Source: Heloderma charlesbogerti
Lineage: Eukaryota; Chordata; Lepidosauria; Squamata; Helodermatidae
Direction: 5' to 3'
Assembly (NCBI GenBank): GCA_026122225.1
Contig: JANEZZ010001959.1
Span: 1,435,501-1,499,500, forward strand
DNA: 64,000 nucleotides
Under the pieces are notes generated by a model. It did not search any database. It saw nothing but the letters and a program-made list of their open reading frames with translations, and was not told the origin of the DNA. Below are positions 10,906-22,199 of this stretch, piece by piece. Position numbers and translations under genes: made by a program. Position 1 is the stretch's first letter. Each line of letters starts with the position of its first letter.

Positions 10906-11601
10906 CTTCTCATCTCGATTACTGCAATGTATTATACATGGGGCTGCCTTTGAAAACGGTCCAGAAACTTCAGCTAGTCCAAAATAGGGCAGCAAGATGG
11001 TTAACAGGGACTGGCCAATAAGCTCATATTACACCAGTACTTCTGGAACTGGCTGCCAGTCCATTTCTAGGCCCGATTCAAAGTGCTGGTATTAACATTT
11101 AAAGCCCTTAATGGCTTGGGGCCAGGTTATCTGAAGGATCACCTCCTCCTATATGTGTCTGCCCAGACCTTAAGATCATCCTCAGCAGTCCTTCTCCATG
11201 AGCCCCTGCCAAGGGAAGTGAGGTGGGTGGCTACTAGAAGGAGGGCCTTTTCTGCTGTGGCACCCCGGCTATGGAATGAGCTCCCTAGTGAGGTTCACCT
11301 GGCACCTACATTGTATTCCTTTTGGCACCAGGTGAAGACCTTTTTATTTTCCCAGGCGTTTTAGTATTTTAGCTTTCTAGTCTTTGAACTTTGCTGTTTT
11401 AAATCTGTATTTTAAATGTCTGCATTGCTGCTAGGTTTTATTCTGGTTTTATTCAAATTGTATTGTTATATTGTGGTTTTAATGCTTTTATATTTTATAT
11501 TGTTTTACTGCGTGCTTTTTGGTTTAAATTTTTGTGAACCACCCAGACAGCTTTGGCTATTGGGCGGTATGGAAATGAAATAAATAAATAAATAAATAAA
11601 T
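10906..11601 (+). mobile_element. L2 LINE 3' fragment inserted in the L3-type LINE
   Basis: It encodes, with breaks, the L2 C-terminus ([20 protein letters not shown], then VLTFKALNGLGPGYLKDHLL at 11083-11364), followed by a 3' UTR with GAACCACCCAGACAGC and an (AAAT)n tail at 11576-11601. ATCCAA occurs at 10900-10905 and 11602-11607. Removing the L2 plus one copy restores L3-like sequence across the junction, so a 6-bp target duplication is likely. Confidence 0.85.
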
Positions 11602-12204
11602 ATCCAAAGGAGGAAGTGTTATAGCAATAGATGGTTTCAGTCACCTTCATGTAGACTAGATAAATGCATATTTAGATAACAAAAATTGGTAAAATGTCTA
11701 GATAAATAACTGTTCCCTAAAACAGTTGATCATGGAAGCAACCACAAGGGAAATGACAATGGTCTTAATCCTAAGTGGTGCCTAAGATATGTTGCAAGAT
11801 GTCAGTGTTGTGGAACCAATTAGTAACAGTGACCACAGTGCTATCAAATTCAATGTATATGCAAGTGGGAAAATGCAAAAGTCCAACACTGTCACACTTG
11901 ACTTCAAAAGAGGAAACGCCTAAAAAATGAGGGGACTGGTAAAAAGGAAATTGATAGGAAAAGTCAAGAGAGTCAAATCTCTCCAAAACACTTGAGAGTC
12001 ATTCAAAACTATAATAAGAGAAACTCATCTAGAACGCATACCACAAGTCAGAAAAGGTAACTCAAAATCCAAGAAGATGCCAGCATGGTTAATGAAAAGA
12101 GTCAAGGAAACTATTGGAGACAAGAAGGCTCCCTTCAGAAAAATGAAGTCTTTTGTCCAAATGAGGAAAGCAAATCTAGCAGAAGAAATGTAAGCAGACA
12201 ATAA

Positions 12205-12350
12205 GGCAAGGATGAGGTCCCTCAGGCCCAAGTGGCAAATGTGGTCCTCCTGGGTCCCAATTGAACCCTCTGGGGTTTCCCAGATGGCCAGGCCCCCTTT
12301 CCCACAACCACCAGTCATTTGGTGATTTCCTGGCTTTTGTGCAGTTTCCC
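12205..12350. mobile_element. hAT-like MITE fragment, family G
   Basis: GTCCCTCAGGCCCAAGTGG, GGTTTCCCAGATGGCCA and CTTTTGTGCAGTTT match, in the same order, blocks at 55310-55425 and (reversed) 33895-34060. It interrupts the L3-type LINE. Confidence 0.5.
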
Positions 12351-13236
12351 CCCCAACCCCTCCAGGAAAGGCATCTTGGAGTCATAGTGGATAGCTCAAT
12401 GAAAATGTCAACCAGGGCTGCTGTGAAAAGTGCAAATTCAAGATTAGGGATCATTAAGAAAGAAAGGGATCAAAAATAAAACTGCCAATATCATAATACT
12501 CTTATACAAACATATGGTGCAACTGCACTCAGAATACTATGTACCGAACCTCCAAAATGATGCTGTAGATCTGGAAAAGGCACAGAAAAGGCCAGTCAGA
12601 ATAATCAGGGGGGTTGGAGCAACTCCCCTATGAGCAAAGGTTACAACATTTGGGCTTTATTAGTTCAGAAAAAATGGCAAGTTAGGAGGGACATGATAGA
12701 GGTGTATAAAATTGTGCATGGTATGGAGAAAGTCATAATACTAGAAACTGGGGTCATCCCATGAAGCTGATTAGTGGGAGATTCAGGATAGATAAATGGA
12801 AGTACTTCACACAGTGCATAGTAAAAGCTATGGAATTTGCTACCATGTAACAAACATGTAAGGTGTAGTGATGGCCACAAACCTAGATGGCTTTCAAAGG
12901 GGATTAGGTAAATTCATGGAGGATGAGGCCAGTGGTAACTACTATCATGATGTCTATATGCTATCTCCAGTATCAGGGGCAGTATCTCTCAGTACCAGTT
13001 GCTGGGGAACATGAGTGGGAGGGTGATATTGAACTCATGTCCTACTTGTGGGCTTTCCACAGGCAGCTAGTTGGCCACTGTGTGAACAGAGAAATAGACC
13101 ATAGCCTATGATTAAAGGCTAATTTAAAGCATAAGATTTAAGAGATAAGATGTCAAGTCCTCTAATCAGTAAGTGGTTAAACTACAAGAAGAAAAGAGGA
13201 AGAACATAAGGCTACCAATGGCTACTAGTCATTATC

Positions 13237-13533
13237 AGGCCAGGATCTCTTCTCGATCATCCCAGAGTGCAGGACACGGAATAATGGGCGGAAGTTACAG
13301 GAAGCCAGATTCCGGCTGAACATCAGGAAAAACGTCCTGACTATTGGAGCAATACGACAATGTAACCAATTACCCAGGGAGGTGGTGGGCTCTCCCACAC
13401 TGGAGGCCTTCAAGACGAGGCTGGACAGCCATTTGTCAGGGATGCTCTGATTTGGATTCCTGCGTTGAGCAGGGGGTTGGACTCGATGGCCTTGTAGGCC
13501 CCTTCCAACCCTGCTATTCTATGATTCTATGAT
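13237..13533 (+). mobile_element. CR1 LINE 3' end fragment
   Basis: It includes the last ORF2 codons (a decayed LQEARFRLNIRKNVL block), the 3' UTR and the terminal ATTCTATGATTCTATGAT. It is 5'-truncated at about 13237. It is more complete than the copy at 885-1086. Confidence 0.92.
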
Positions 13534-14215
13534 CATGAGTATATGTAACCTCCTGCATCATAGACAAATACCTGCCCCAGCATAACCTTCAGTTGGAGGC
13601 AGATTTCTTGGGGGGGGGCGGGGAGTGCCATCTTTCAAACTCTGTTTTGTATCATGTGTTCAATTACTGTAAATGTACAACAGTTTCAAAAGGATTCCCT
13701 ACAGAAACAGCTTAATAAATTCAAAAATAAGCTTAGTGAAAGAAATTATAGTGTCTTCCCCAGTCCTTTCCACTATGACCCACAGCTTCTTCCTGAATTT
13801 TACTTGTTCCAAACATTAGTTAACCACAGAGGAAACCACCAGCTTATGTAAAGTGCATGTTCCGTAATATGACAGACACATTCTCATGATGCAATAAATC
13901 TAGGGTGATTTGGTTAACTTCAACAGAATTCTTTTCAAGTATTCAGTGGAGTAGAAAAGTTCAGAAACTGACCAAATCTCTTCAGAAAGTAGCAAAACTT
14001 TACTCCTAGAGCTACAAAGCAACTGAATGTTTTCTTTTCTAAGCATTTATTTATTATTTTTAACAGATTATTTTACAAAACAAATCACTGTGAAAACTAA
14101 GACATCACTATTGTTTGGACATTTAACACACTAAAACCTACTATAAACATTATAAAGCAGTAAGAACCATCACATACCTTACAACAATAAAACATCTAGA
14201 TATAATGTCACGAAC
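13534..14215. other. Intergenic DNA, nothing recognised
   Basis: A G-rich run sits near 13611-13622. Otherwise the DNA is AT-rich, with no supported gene or repeat. Confidence 0.45.
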
Positions 14216-14265
14216 ACCTGTGGACTCGCCAGGTATGCTGTCTCCCAGGAGGATGGATTAGAGAT

Positions 14266-14661
14266 GTGACTGAAGGGTTGCCTACACTCATAAAGCCCAC
14301 TGACCCGTATCTCTTTCTTCTCATCCATGTGGGAACAAATGATGTTGCCAAGCAGAGCTATGAAGAAATCACATCAGACTTTGAAGCTTTGGGAAGGAAA
14401 CTCAAGAACTTTGGGGCCCAGATAGTTTTCTCATCCTTCCTTCCAGTAGTTAGAAGAGGGATAGAAAGGAAAAGAAAAATACTCTGGGTGAATTACTGGC
14501 TTCGAAGGTGGTGCCAGCACGAGATATTTGGATTCTGGGACCACGGGCTAAACTTCCTGGAAAATTTACTGTTGGCAAGGGATGGGTTGCACCTCACAAA
14601 GGCTGGGAAGAATGTGTTTGGCTACAGCATGAAGAACTTAATCAGGAGGGCTTTAAACTGA
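14266..14661 (+). pseudogene. CR1 ORF1 C-terminal esterase-like domain
   Basis: This open segment of about 130 codons has the SGNH-esterase signature found in CR1 ORF1 proteins: LLIHVGTNDV near residues 18-27 (the GxND block) and DGLHLTKAGKNVF near 110-122 (the DxxH block holding the catalytic Asp and His). The N-terminal part of ORF1 is absent, so the Ser-containing block cannot be checked. It overlaps the upstream edge of the ORF2 frame by position only. It is a relic without a usable start. Confidence 0.75.
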
Positions 14662-16077
14662 AACCTATGGGGAAGGGAGACGTACAGTTGGGGGTAACAA
14701 TGGACGAAGGCTCGTGCACCACAACCAAGAGAACAGCTCCAATAGCGCTCAATAATGGTCTTCAGAAACATGTAGGAAGAAAGCCAGACTATAAAGCACA
14801 TGGTCTTCAATGTCTACATACTAATGCCCAGAGTATGGGAAACAAACAGAATGAACTTGAACTCTTAATACAGGAGGAAAATTATGACTTGATAGGTATA
14901 ACTGAAACTTGGTGGGATGACTCCCATGACTGGAATATAGCAATTGAAGGATATAACTTCTTCAAAAAGAATAGGAGGAACAGAAAGGGAGGTGGAGTTG
15001 CACTCTATGTTAAAAATACATATCTCTGCACAGAAATACAGGAGGATGAGTTTGGTAGCCCCATTGAGAGCACCTGCGTTAAAATAAATGGAGCAAAGAA
15101 TAAATGCAACATGGCCGTTGGAGTCTACTACCAGCCACCCAATCAAGGAGAATACGAGGATGAAACTTTTGAAAAGCAAATAGCCAATGTTTCAAGGAAG
15201 CATGATGTAGTAGCAATGGGGGCTTCAATTTCCCCCGATATTTGTTGGTAGACAAATTCTGCAAAACATGTCCCCTCCAAGAGATTCCGGACTTGTGTTG
15301 CTGATAATTTCCTCCTACAGAAAGTAGACAAAGGAACTAGAGGACTGGCTATCCTTGACTTGATCCTAACCAACAGAGATGACTTAGTGGATAAAGTAGC
15401 AGTTACGGGAACTCTGGGCGAAAGTGACCATGTTATACTTGAATTCTTGGTTCTAAAGGAAGCAAAAGCCAAGTGTAGCCAAACGCATACCCTGGATTTT
15501 AGGAAAGCCAATTTTAATAACTCAGAACTATGATAAGTAGGGTCCCATGGCAAGCAACTCAGAGTCCAAGATGGGTGGGAGCAACAGAAGAAGCCAGTGT
15601 GGCTTCACAAAAAGCTTAGAGGTGACCTGAAAACAAAAAAGTACACATATAGGAAGTGGAAGGAAGGCCAAGCAGCAAAGGAAGAGTGCAGGCAGGTAGC
15701 ACAGAATTGCAGGGATGGAGTCAGGAAGGCTAAAGCTGAGAACGAGCTGAGGTTAGCGAGGGATGCTAAAAGCAACAAAAAAGCTTCTTTAGCTCCGTGC
15801 ACAGTAAAAGACAGAGGAAAGAAATGGTGGTTCAGCTATTAAATAAGGATGGCAAAATGATAACAGATAACAAAGAAAAGGCAGAAGTGCTCAGTTCCTA
15901 CTTTGGCTAAGTCTTCTCCCAAAAGATGGTCTATGAGCCCCCTGGCAAAGGCGAAGTGCAGGCTGAAGGGGCAGGACTGCAGCTTGAGATCGATAGACAT
16001 ATGGTCAAGGAACACCTAATTACTTTGAATGGGTCCAAATCTCCAGGGCCAGATGAACTGCTCCCTAGGGTAATAAA

Positions 16078-17947
16078 TGCCACACCCCAAGTCCAGCGTG
16101 CTTGGCCTCGTGGTGGGCCGTTGTGGGCGGGTGGGGTGAGCTGACGTCCCCGGCCATGATTGGCGGCCTGCGGTAGTTCCACCAGAGTGCGAGGTGCCGG
16201 AGAGCCATCACAAGCTCTCCACGTCCCTCCCAAATGCCTTTCCAACGTGCAGCTGGCTGCAGAGTGGGTGCCACGTGCTTCTGCAGCCAGAGAAACGTGG
16301 GCGGTGGCAACGCTTGCCCTGGAGAGGCGATCGCCGGCTTTGGGCGAGAGCAGCCACATTTGATGTGCGGCTGCGTCGGCAGCAATCGACTCTTCCCCCT
16401 TCTGCAGCAGCATCTGGAGGACAGCGGCGGTGGTGGCCTCGGCCTCTCCTCGCCCGGACGCCAACCAGCCGAGGTTTCTTGCCGTGGCCACAGCCGCAGC
16501 AGCAGAAGGCAGCTGATTTTCTTGCCCTCAGGCTCTGGGTGGCCCAGATCGTACCTGCTCCAGTGATCCCAGGCCTCACGGTCTGGCTGGCCCTAGTGTC
16601 CAGTCCTGGTTTTCCCTCTTGGGTGGCCATGGGGCCACGAGATCTGTGGCACGGTGGCAACTCTGGGCATCTGGGCCTGAGCTTCTGGGGCCTGCCGGCC
16701 CGAGGTTTGGAGGGGGCCTTGGGGACAGCTTCCTTCTGGGGGGCTTCTCCCAGCCTTGAGGAGGGTCCTTGCACTGAGTCCTGAGGCTGTGTTGGGGTGA
16801 CCAATTAGATAAGCCTATAGAGTTTGCCAAAAAAAAACAACAACGCCTCATCTTCCTTTGTGGGGGGGCAGGAGGGTTATTCCCAACACCTCTTCCCCTC
16901 TCGCTGGGCACTCTATACCTCCCCAGGCACCAACTCCTGTGCCCGACCATCTAGCTAATATGCCCCCTGAAAAAGGACAAGGGAGCAAGAAGGAAAAGGG
17001 CAAAGCCCCTTGCCCTCCAGCAAAAAGGCCTCGATGGAAGCATGAGTCTTTGTCAGAGGGGGAGGAGGACCCCGATTTGGCACTGATTCTGGCCTGTGTG
17101 GCAGCCATGGAAAAAGACAAAGGGATTACACCACCTGTACCTAGGCCAACCACTTTGGGCGGGTCTCAACCTAAACAGACTAGACGACAGTCCCAGCGTA
17201 CGTTGTTGTCTTCCCTTTCAGAGCGTTTAGATGCAGTTGAGGCACCTTCCAGCTCTGCCTTCACTCAGAATTCCATACCGGCTCCCCCTGCAGCGGAAGG
17301 TGCAATGTCTGCGGCGACACAGGCATCAGGGTCAGCAGCAGCCTTGCTTACTGCATCTCCGGGGGACCCTGCTCCAACTGTCCCAGCTGCAGGTGAGACA
17401 ACTTTCTCTAACACCTTCCACTGGTAGGGGTGGGGCCTGATGGGGCCATGGGGATGGTTCCCATGGATGTTGGCCCCTCAATGGCCTTTTTCTCCACCTA
17501 CAGGAGATCAAGTCAATCCAAACGCAGCTGGGAATGAGGTTTTGCCTCAGATAGTTTTGCAACCCCCACCTGCCCCAGTAATGCCAACAGGAGGGTCAGC
17601 CATGGCACATGCTAGCTCTGACACCTTGGCTGCTGTGGGCGCACTTGACACTTCCATATCCCCTCAGATACGGCCTGGAGGTGATGCCACACCCCTTTCG
17701 GGGCACGCGGCCTGGATGGGGGTGATGGGGGAAGGCCTACCTCCCCCAAAAGGGGTAGACCTGTGGGGTGGTGAGATGACATGCCACCCCACAGGCTTTG
17801 AATGCTTTTGCCCATGTCAGGGACAGCTAGAGGATGCCCCAGTTTAGCTGCCCGTCCTGTTTTCCCCTTTGCAGATTTATCAATAAATGTGGCCCAATCT
17901 GAACCCAAGTACCTGTGTCAGTCTCTTTATTTCCCCATCTCCGCTCA
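16078..17947 (+). mobile_element. Unclassified 1.87-kb insertion in CR1
   Basis: CR1 homology stops at GGTAATAAA (16069-16077) and resumes at AAAGGAACTGACAGAAG (17949 onward). The other CR1 copy at 58554-58580 shows these join directly, so the intervening GC-rich DNA is an insertion. It begins TG and ends CA, flanked by TAAA (16074-16077) and CAAA (17948-17951), a 4-bp duplication with one mismatch. That would fit an LTR-type integration. An AATAAA signal lies at 17882-17887. The 11-mer TGCCACACCCC occurs at the left end and at 17685, but I see no convincing full LTR pair. It has no terminal inverted repeats. Class unknown. Confidence 0.75.
16960..17847 (+). CDS. Candidate spliced proline-rich protein of the insertion
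   Basis: I do not recognise this protein. A first exon from ATG 16960 to 17392 ends in a consensus donor (AG then GTGAGA). A pyrimidine-rich acceptor ends at 17503 (TTTTTCTCCACCTACAG). The 111-bp intron contains the only early stop. Joined, the frame is open to TAG at 17845-17847, about 258 residues. A second optional intron, 17681-17794 (GGAG then GTGATG; CCCCACAG then GC), also preserves the frame. The N-terminus is Lys/Arg-rich (KKEKGK near residues 10-15), followed by an acidic stretch (SEGEEDPD) and then a long Pro/Ala/Ser-rich region; the last part has Cys residues (FECFCPC). A polyadenylation signal lies 35 bp after the stop. The basic, low-complexity character would suit a gag-like or accessory protein of a mobile element, but this is inference. 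Confidence 0.4.
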
Positions 17948-19857
17948 CAAAGGAACTGACAGAAGAACTCTCAGAACCACTGTCTATTATCTTTGACCAA
18001 TCATGGAGGACGGGTGAAGTGCCAGATGACTGGAGGAGGGCTAATGTTGTCCCTATCTTCAAAAAGGGTAAAAAGGGTAAAAAGGAGGAACCTGGGAACT
18101 ACAGAGCAGTCAGTCTGACATCAATCCCTGGGAAAATTCTGGAGCAGATGACAAAGCAGTCCATCTGGAAGCACCTTGAAAACAATGCCGTGATGACTTG
18201 AAGCCAACATGGATTTGTCAAGAACAAATCCCGCCATACTAATCTAATCTAATTTTTTTATCAAGTAACTTCCCTTGCGAATGTGGGAATGCTGTGGACA
18301 TAATATACCTCGACTTCAGCAAAGCTTTTGGCAAAGTGCCCCATGATATCCTGATAAGCAAACTAGCTCAAAGTGGGCCAAGTGAAACAACCATCAGGTG
18401 GATCCACAGGTGGCTACAGAATCGGACTCAAAGAGTGCTTATCAATGGGTTCTTCTCAAACTGGGCAGAGGTAACGAGCAGGGTACCGCAGGGCTCAGTC
18501 CTGGGCCCAGTGCTCTTCAACATTTTTTTTAATGACTTGGAGGAGGAGGTGCAGGGAATGCTTATCAGATTTGCAGATGACACAGAATTGGATGGGATAG
18601 CTAATACCTTGGAAGACAGAAACAGAATTCAAGGTGATCTTGGAGTGCTGGGCAGAAAACAACAGAATGACATTGAATAGGGATAAATGCCAAGTTCTGC
18701 ACATAGGAAAAAGAAACCAAATGCACAGTTATAAGATGGGGGATACTTGGCTCAACAACACTACAAGCGAGAAGGATCTTGGAATTGTTGTCGATCACAA
18801 GCTGAATATGAGCCAACAATGTGATGAAGCTGCAAAAAAGGCAAATGCTATTTTGGGCTGCATTAATAGAAGTATAGCTTCCAAATCCTGTGAAGTACTA
18901 GTTCCCCTCTACTCAGCACTGGTTAGGCCTCATCTGGAGTACTGTGTCCAGTTCTGGGCACCCCACTTTAAGAAGGATGCAGACCAACTGGAGAGGGTTC
19001 AGAGGAGGGCAACAAAGATGATCAGGGGACTGGAAACAAAGCCCTATGAGGAGAGACTGAAAGAACTGGGCTTGTTTAGCCTTGAGAAGAGAAGACTGAG
19101 GGGAGCTATGATAGTGCTCTTCAAGTACTTGAAGGTTGTCACAGAGAGGAAGGCCTTCTCGATCATCCCAGAGTGCAAGACATGGAATAATGGGCTCAAG
19201 TTACAGGAAGCCAGATTCCGGCTGAACATCAGGAAAAACATCCTGACTGTTAGAGCAATACAACAATGGACCCAATGACCTAGGGAGGTAGTGGGCTCTC
19301 CCACACTGGAGGCATTCAAGATGAGGCTGGACAGCCATCTGTCAGGGATACTTTGACTTGGATTCCTGCATTGAGCAAGGGGTTGGACTTGATGGTCTTA
19401 TAGGCCCCTTTCAGCCCTACTATTCTATGATTCTATTTTATGATTCTATAACCTTTGAACAACGAGACATCACAGTAAAGGAAATGGGTTCTCATGTATC
19501 AGACCTTGCTCATCATTCCAAAACTTCCCGAATTACTCCCATTTCTGTTGTAATTGATTTATCCTATATCTTCCCTGCCTAACCCAAAGAAGACATATAA
19601 TGCCAAATCCCACATTTTAATGTACCGTTCTTTTAATTGAGGTATTTTCTTTGTTTTCCAATACTTGGCATAAAGAAGACGTCCTGCTAATATCATATAA
19701 AAGAGTAGTGTTTCTTCATTCTTTGGATCTTTCAGATAAGTGAATAAGCAAATTCTAGGATCAAAAGTTGTAGTATATTGCAGAATATTACTAATAGTAA
19801 AAAATAGTTTATTTCCAGAATCTCCTTGCCTCAGAGCAATTCCACCAATAATGCATA

Positions 19858-20218
19858 AAGGGCTTCTTCACATAGAGCTTTTATCCTGCTATTGAGATTG
19901 GTTACTCACGGAAGTTTGTGGGCCCTTTAGATGATGTCATCAAGCTCCAGGACATATCATTTTTTAATACCTTGGACATAATGAGCTATCAAATTCCTGT
20001 GAGTTTCGCTTCAGTGCCCTTGTGAAAAAAGAAAACCTGCAAGAAGAGGAGCTAGACCAGAGTGTCATCTAGTGGCTGTGTAATGAAACATATGGAAGAC
20101 TCAGATAAGGGGGAAAATTGGGGAGGAAGCACGTGTAAAGGGAGCCCATTGTGATCCTGCATTTAAAACGGAAGCAGAAAGCCCCGTTTTAAATGCAGGA
20201 TTTTAGACTGACGTTGAG
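19858..20218. mobile_element. MITE family C, inside L1
   Basis: It begins GGGCTTCTTCACATAGAGC and ends with a TTGAGATGCTC-like arm. Its interior (CCTTTAGATGATGTCATCA, CATCTAGTGGCTGTGTAATG, GAAACATATGGAAGACTC) matches 27521-27935 and, more distantly, 36617-36952 and 59893-61160. It splits the L1 ORF2 C-terminus between the CWKC and WWNCSEARRFW blocks. The target duplication is unclear. Confidence 0.75.
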
Positions 20219-20639
20219 ATGCTCCATGTCTGCTCCTCCCTTTCCACACTTCCAGCAAATATTCTTACAATTTTCATAGATCTTGGATAACCGTAAAGAA
20301 ATCATGTACCACTGAGTCAGGAGCTTAACTGAATTTTCTGTTAAAGACATAGAGACTGTATATCTATTTAAGTTATTCCAAATATACTTCCACATTTCAT
20401 TTGATGTTCTTTCTCCAAGTATTTTTTCCCATCTTTGAAAGTAATCTGGTCTTCTGTTTTCTTCTATATGCATTATAATTTGGTTGATTTCAGTTAGCAT
20501 ATTTTTTGGTTTGTTCACATTATTTTCTCAAATGTATTTGATTGTTTTTAATCCTCCCTACTGATTTCTTAACCAGCTATTTATTTAAACTGTAGTCTGA
20601 AAGTATTCAAACAATATCAGTCTTGTAGCAAGCATCTTA

Positions 20640-20775
20640 GATGGATGGATGATATTCTGGAGGTGACAGACTCGACCTTGGGGGAGCTGGGGGTGGCAAC
20701 AGCCGACAGGAAGCTCTGGCGTGGGCCGGTCCATGAAGTCATGAAGAGTCGGAAGCGACTGAACGAATAAACAAC
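20640..20775 (+). mobile_element. RTE LINE 3' end fragment
   Basis: The plus strand reads MDDILEVTDSTLGELGVAT and then SRKRLNE followed by TAA and an ACAACAG tail. It is the same C-terminus as the longer minus-strand copy at 52567-53199. It is a very short 5'-truncated insertion in L1. Confidence 0.85.
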
Positions 20776-21064
20776 AGCAAGCATTTTATCCTCCATTTGG
20801 TCTAAAGGCTTAACCTGATTACCATCAATCCAATCAACACATTTATCAACACCATATTTATGACATTTTATAAAAATAGCATTTACCCCATTTGTATTAA
20901 ATTGTGGATCCAATGGTGATTTTGAAGGACATTAATAGATTCCTAGTTTATTCCAAACTGTCTAACTCTGGGATAATACAACTGATTTCCTTTAATACAT
21001 TTCTGTCTTTTGGATTCATCTAAAGCAGGGCTTTTAATGGTATTTTAACAAAACTTTGTTCTAA

Positions 21065-21082
21065 ATTATATATACACACACA

Positions 21083-21134
<52 letters not shown>
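21065..21134. repeat. (CA)n/(GA)n microsatellite
   Basis: A short ACAC run is followed by about 25 GA units, with no other content. Confidence 0.95.
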
Positions 21135-21136
<2 letters not shown>

Positions 21137-22199
21137 TGGTGTAAAGTGGCATAACAGCAAAGCAACAAGGAAGCTCTGGATCTACTGTGGATGCAGTCAG
21201 TCTTAAAGTAAAATCTATTAAAAAGATAGAAAGACTAACAACAGAGTATTAAAATATATTTTAAGCTAAATGTTTCAGCTTCTAACCTCATCAGTAGCTG
21301 TGCTGTTAACTGGGTATCAGAAGTGGGAGTTTGGAATGTGTCTTTAGTTATGACTGACTGTTCAAAGTTGTTTTTAGTTATATGTTGTTTGTGCATATTG
21401 TCTGTGTGCTTTTATGTAAATGGCATTTAAACTTCATATATTCATAAAATACAATATATGAAGTTGTGCCAAAACCTGGCCTGAATCCCAACTGAAATGG
21501 ATCCAGATAATTGGTCTTATCCAAGAGTGTCTGAAGCTGTTAATACCATTAATCCAACTCCTAAATTTCAGTCTAAATCCATAGTATTGTAAAACCTGAA
21601 ATAATTTGGATCACTCTACCCTGTAGCTTTCTCTTCGTCTACAAAAGCTTTACTGCAGCCTTATTTATTTCCCAGCTCATATAATCTATCAGGTTAATCA
21701 TTTTGCAAATATTATAACCCATTCTGTTTTTAATAAACCCTTGCTGATCAGTGTGAATTAATTTATGCATAACTAAATCTAACCTGTCTGTAAACTGCAG
21801 CAAAGATTTTATCTAGAGTGATACAAGATTAGTAAATATAGATCTTTATCTGCTTTTGGAATAATCACTACCTTTGCCTCATTCCAGGTATTTGGTATAT
21901 TTCCTATGTCTAAAATAGCATTAATTGCTTTTGTTAATGGTTTTAAGATCTTCTTCAGAAATGTTTTATAAAATTCAAAAGGGAATCCATCTAAACCAGG
22001 TGCTTTCTCCAGCTTAGTATTTAATATAAGTTAAACGTCCTTAATTCCTCAGTAACCCCTCTAAATTATCTTACCCAACGTTCTAGGGTTAATATCTGCA
22101 AAAACTTGGATTTCTGTCCCTGCTATCCTAGGATCCCTTTCTCTATTTATTTTTTTCATAAGTTGTCTTGCTTTAAAGAAAGAAAATTTTACCTAATTT

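Larger units (their letters stand above)
10490..13110 (+). mobile_element. CR1-like (L3-type) LINE, decayed and twice interrupted
   Basis: 10490-10905 carries the endonuclease start (LKENIDIVGTQKPGG). 11608-12204 carries the end of that domain and the linker (SDHSAIKFNVYA). 12360-13110 carries the post-RT region and the 3' tail (ACCAGTTGCTGGGGAACATG). All reading frames are broken. The RT core is missing, so the copy has a large internal deletion besides the L2 inserted at 10906-11601 and a short hAT-like piece at 12205-12350. Confidence 0.75.
14700..19278 (+). pseudogene. CR1 ORF2 (endonuclease and reverse transcriptase), broken
   Basis: The endonuclease begins near LQCLHTNAQSMGNKQNELEL (about 14806) and includes ITETWWDDSHDW and the terminal SDHVIL block (about 15430). 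A TAG at 15249-15251 interrupts an otherwise continuous frame to about 15533. The linker is at 15597-15842. The frame then stops being CR1 at 16077, where a foreign element begins. It resumes at 17948 with the RT: FDQSWRTGEVPDDWRRANVV, YLDFSKAF, PQGSVLGPVLF and FADD (about 18573). The region after the RT is open from 18634 to 19278 (VQRRATKMIRGLE). RT catalytic residues are retained, but stops near 15250, 15533, 15840 and 18200 make it inactive. Confidence 0.9.
14216..19455 (+). mobile_element. CR1 LINE, long copy split by a 1.87-kb insertion
   Basis: The longest CR1 in the window, about 3.4 kb once the insertion at 16078-17947 is removed. It contains the C-terminal half of ORF1 (14266-14661), the endonuclease (14700-15250), the linker (15250-16077), the reverse transcriptase (17948-18660), the post-RT region and the 3' terminal ATTCTATG repeats (19418-19455). 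ORF2 carries several stops and at least one frameshift. The 5' UTR and the start of ORF1 are missing. Confidence 0.93.

Noticed and set aside
16194..16804. Long open frames on both strands (about 196-198 codons)
   Set aside because: They overlap on opposite strands in GC-rich DNA, show no domain, and the composition (few A/T stop codons) explains them. Only the 16960-17847 frame has splice and polyadenylation context.
17685..17947. Clear 3' LTR of the insertion in CR1
   Set aside because: Only the first 11 bp match the left end; the remainder does not align well enough to call an LTR pair.
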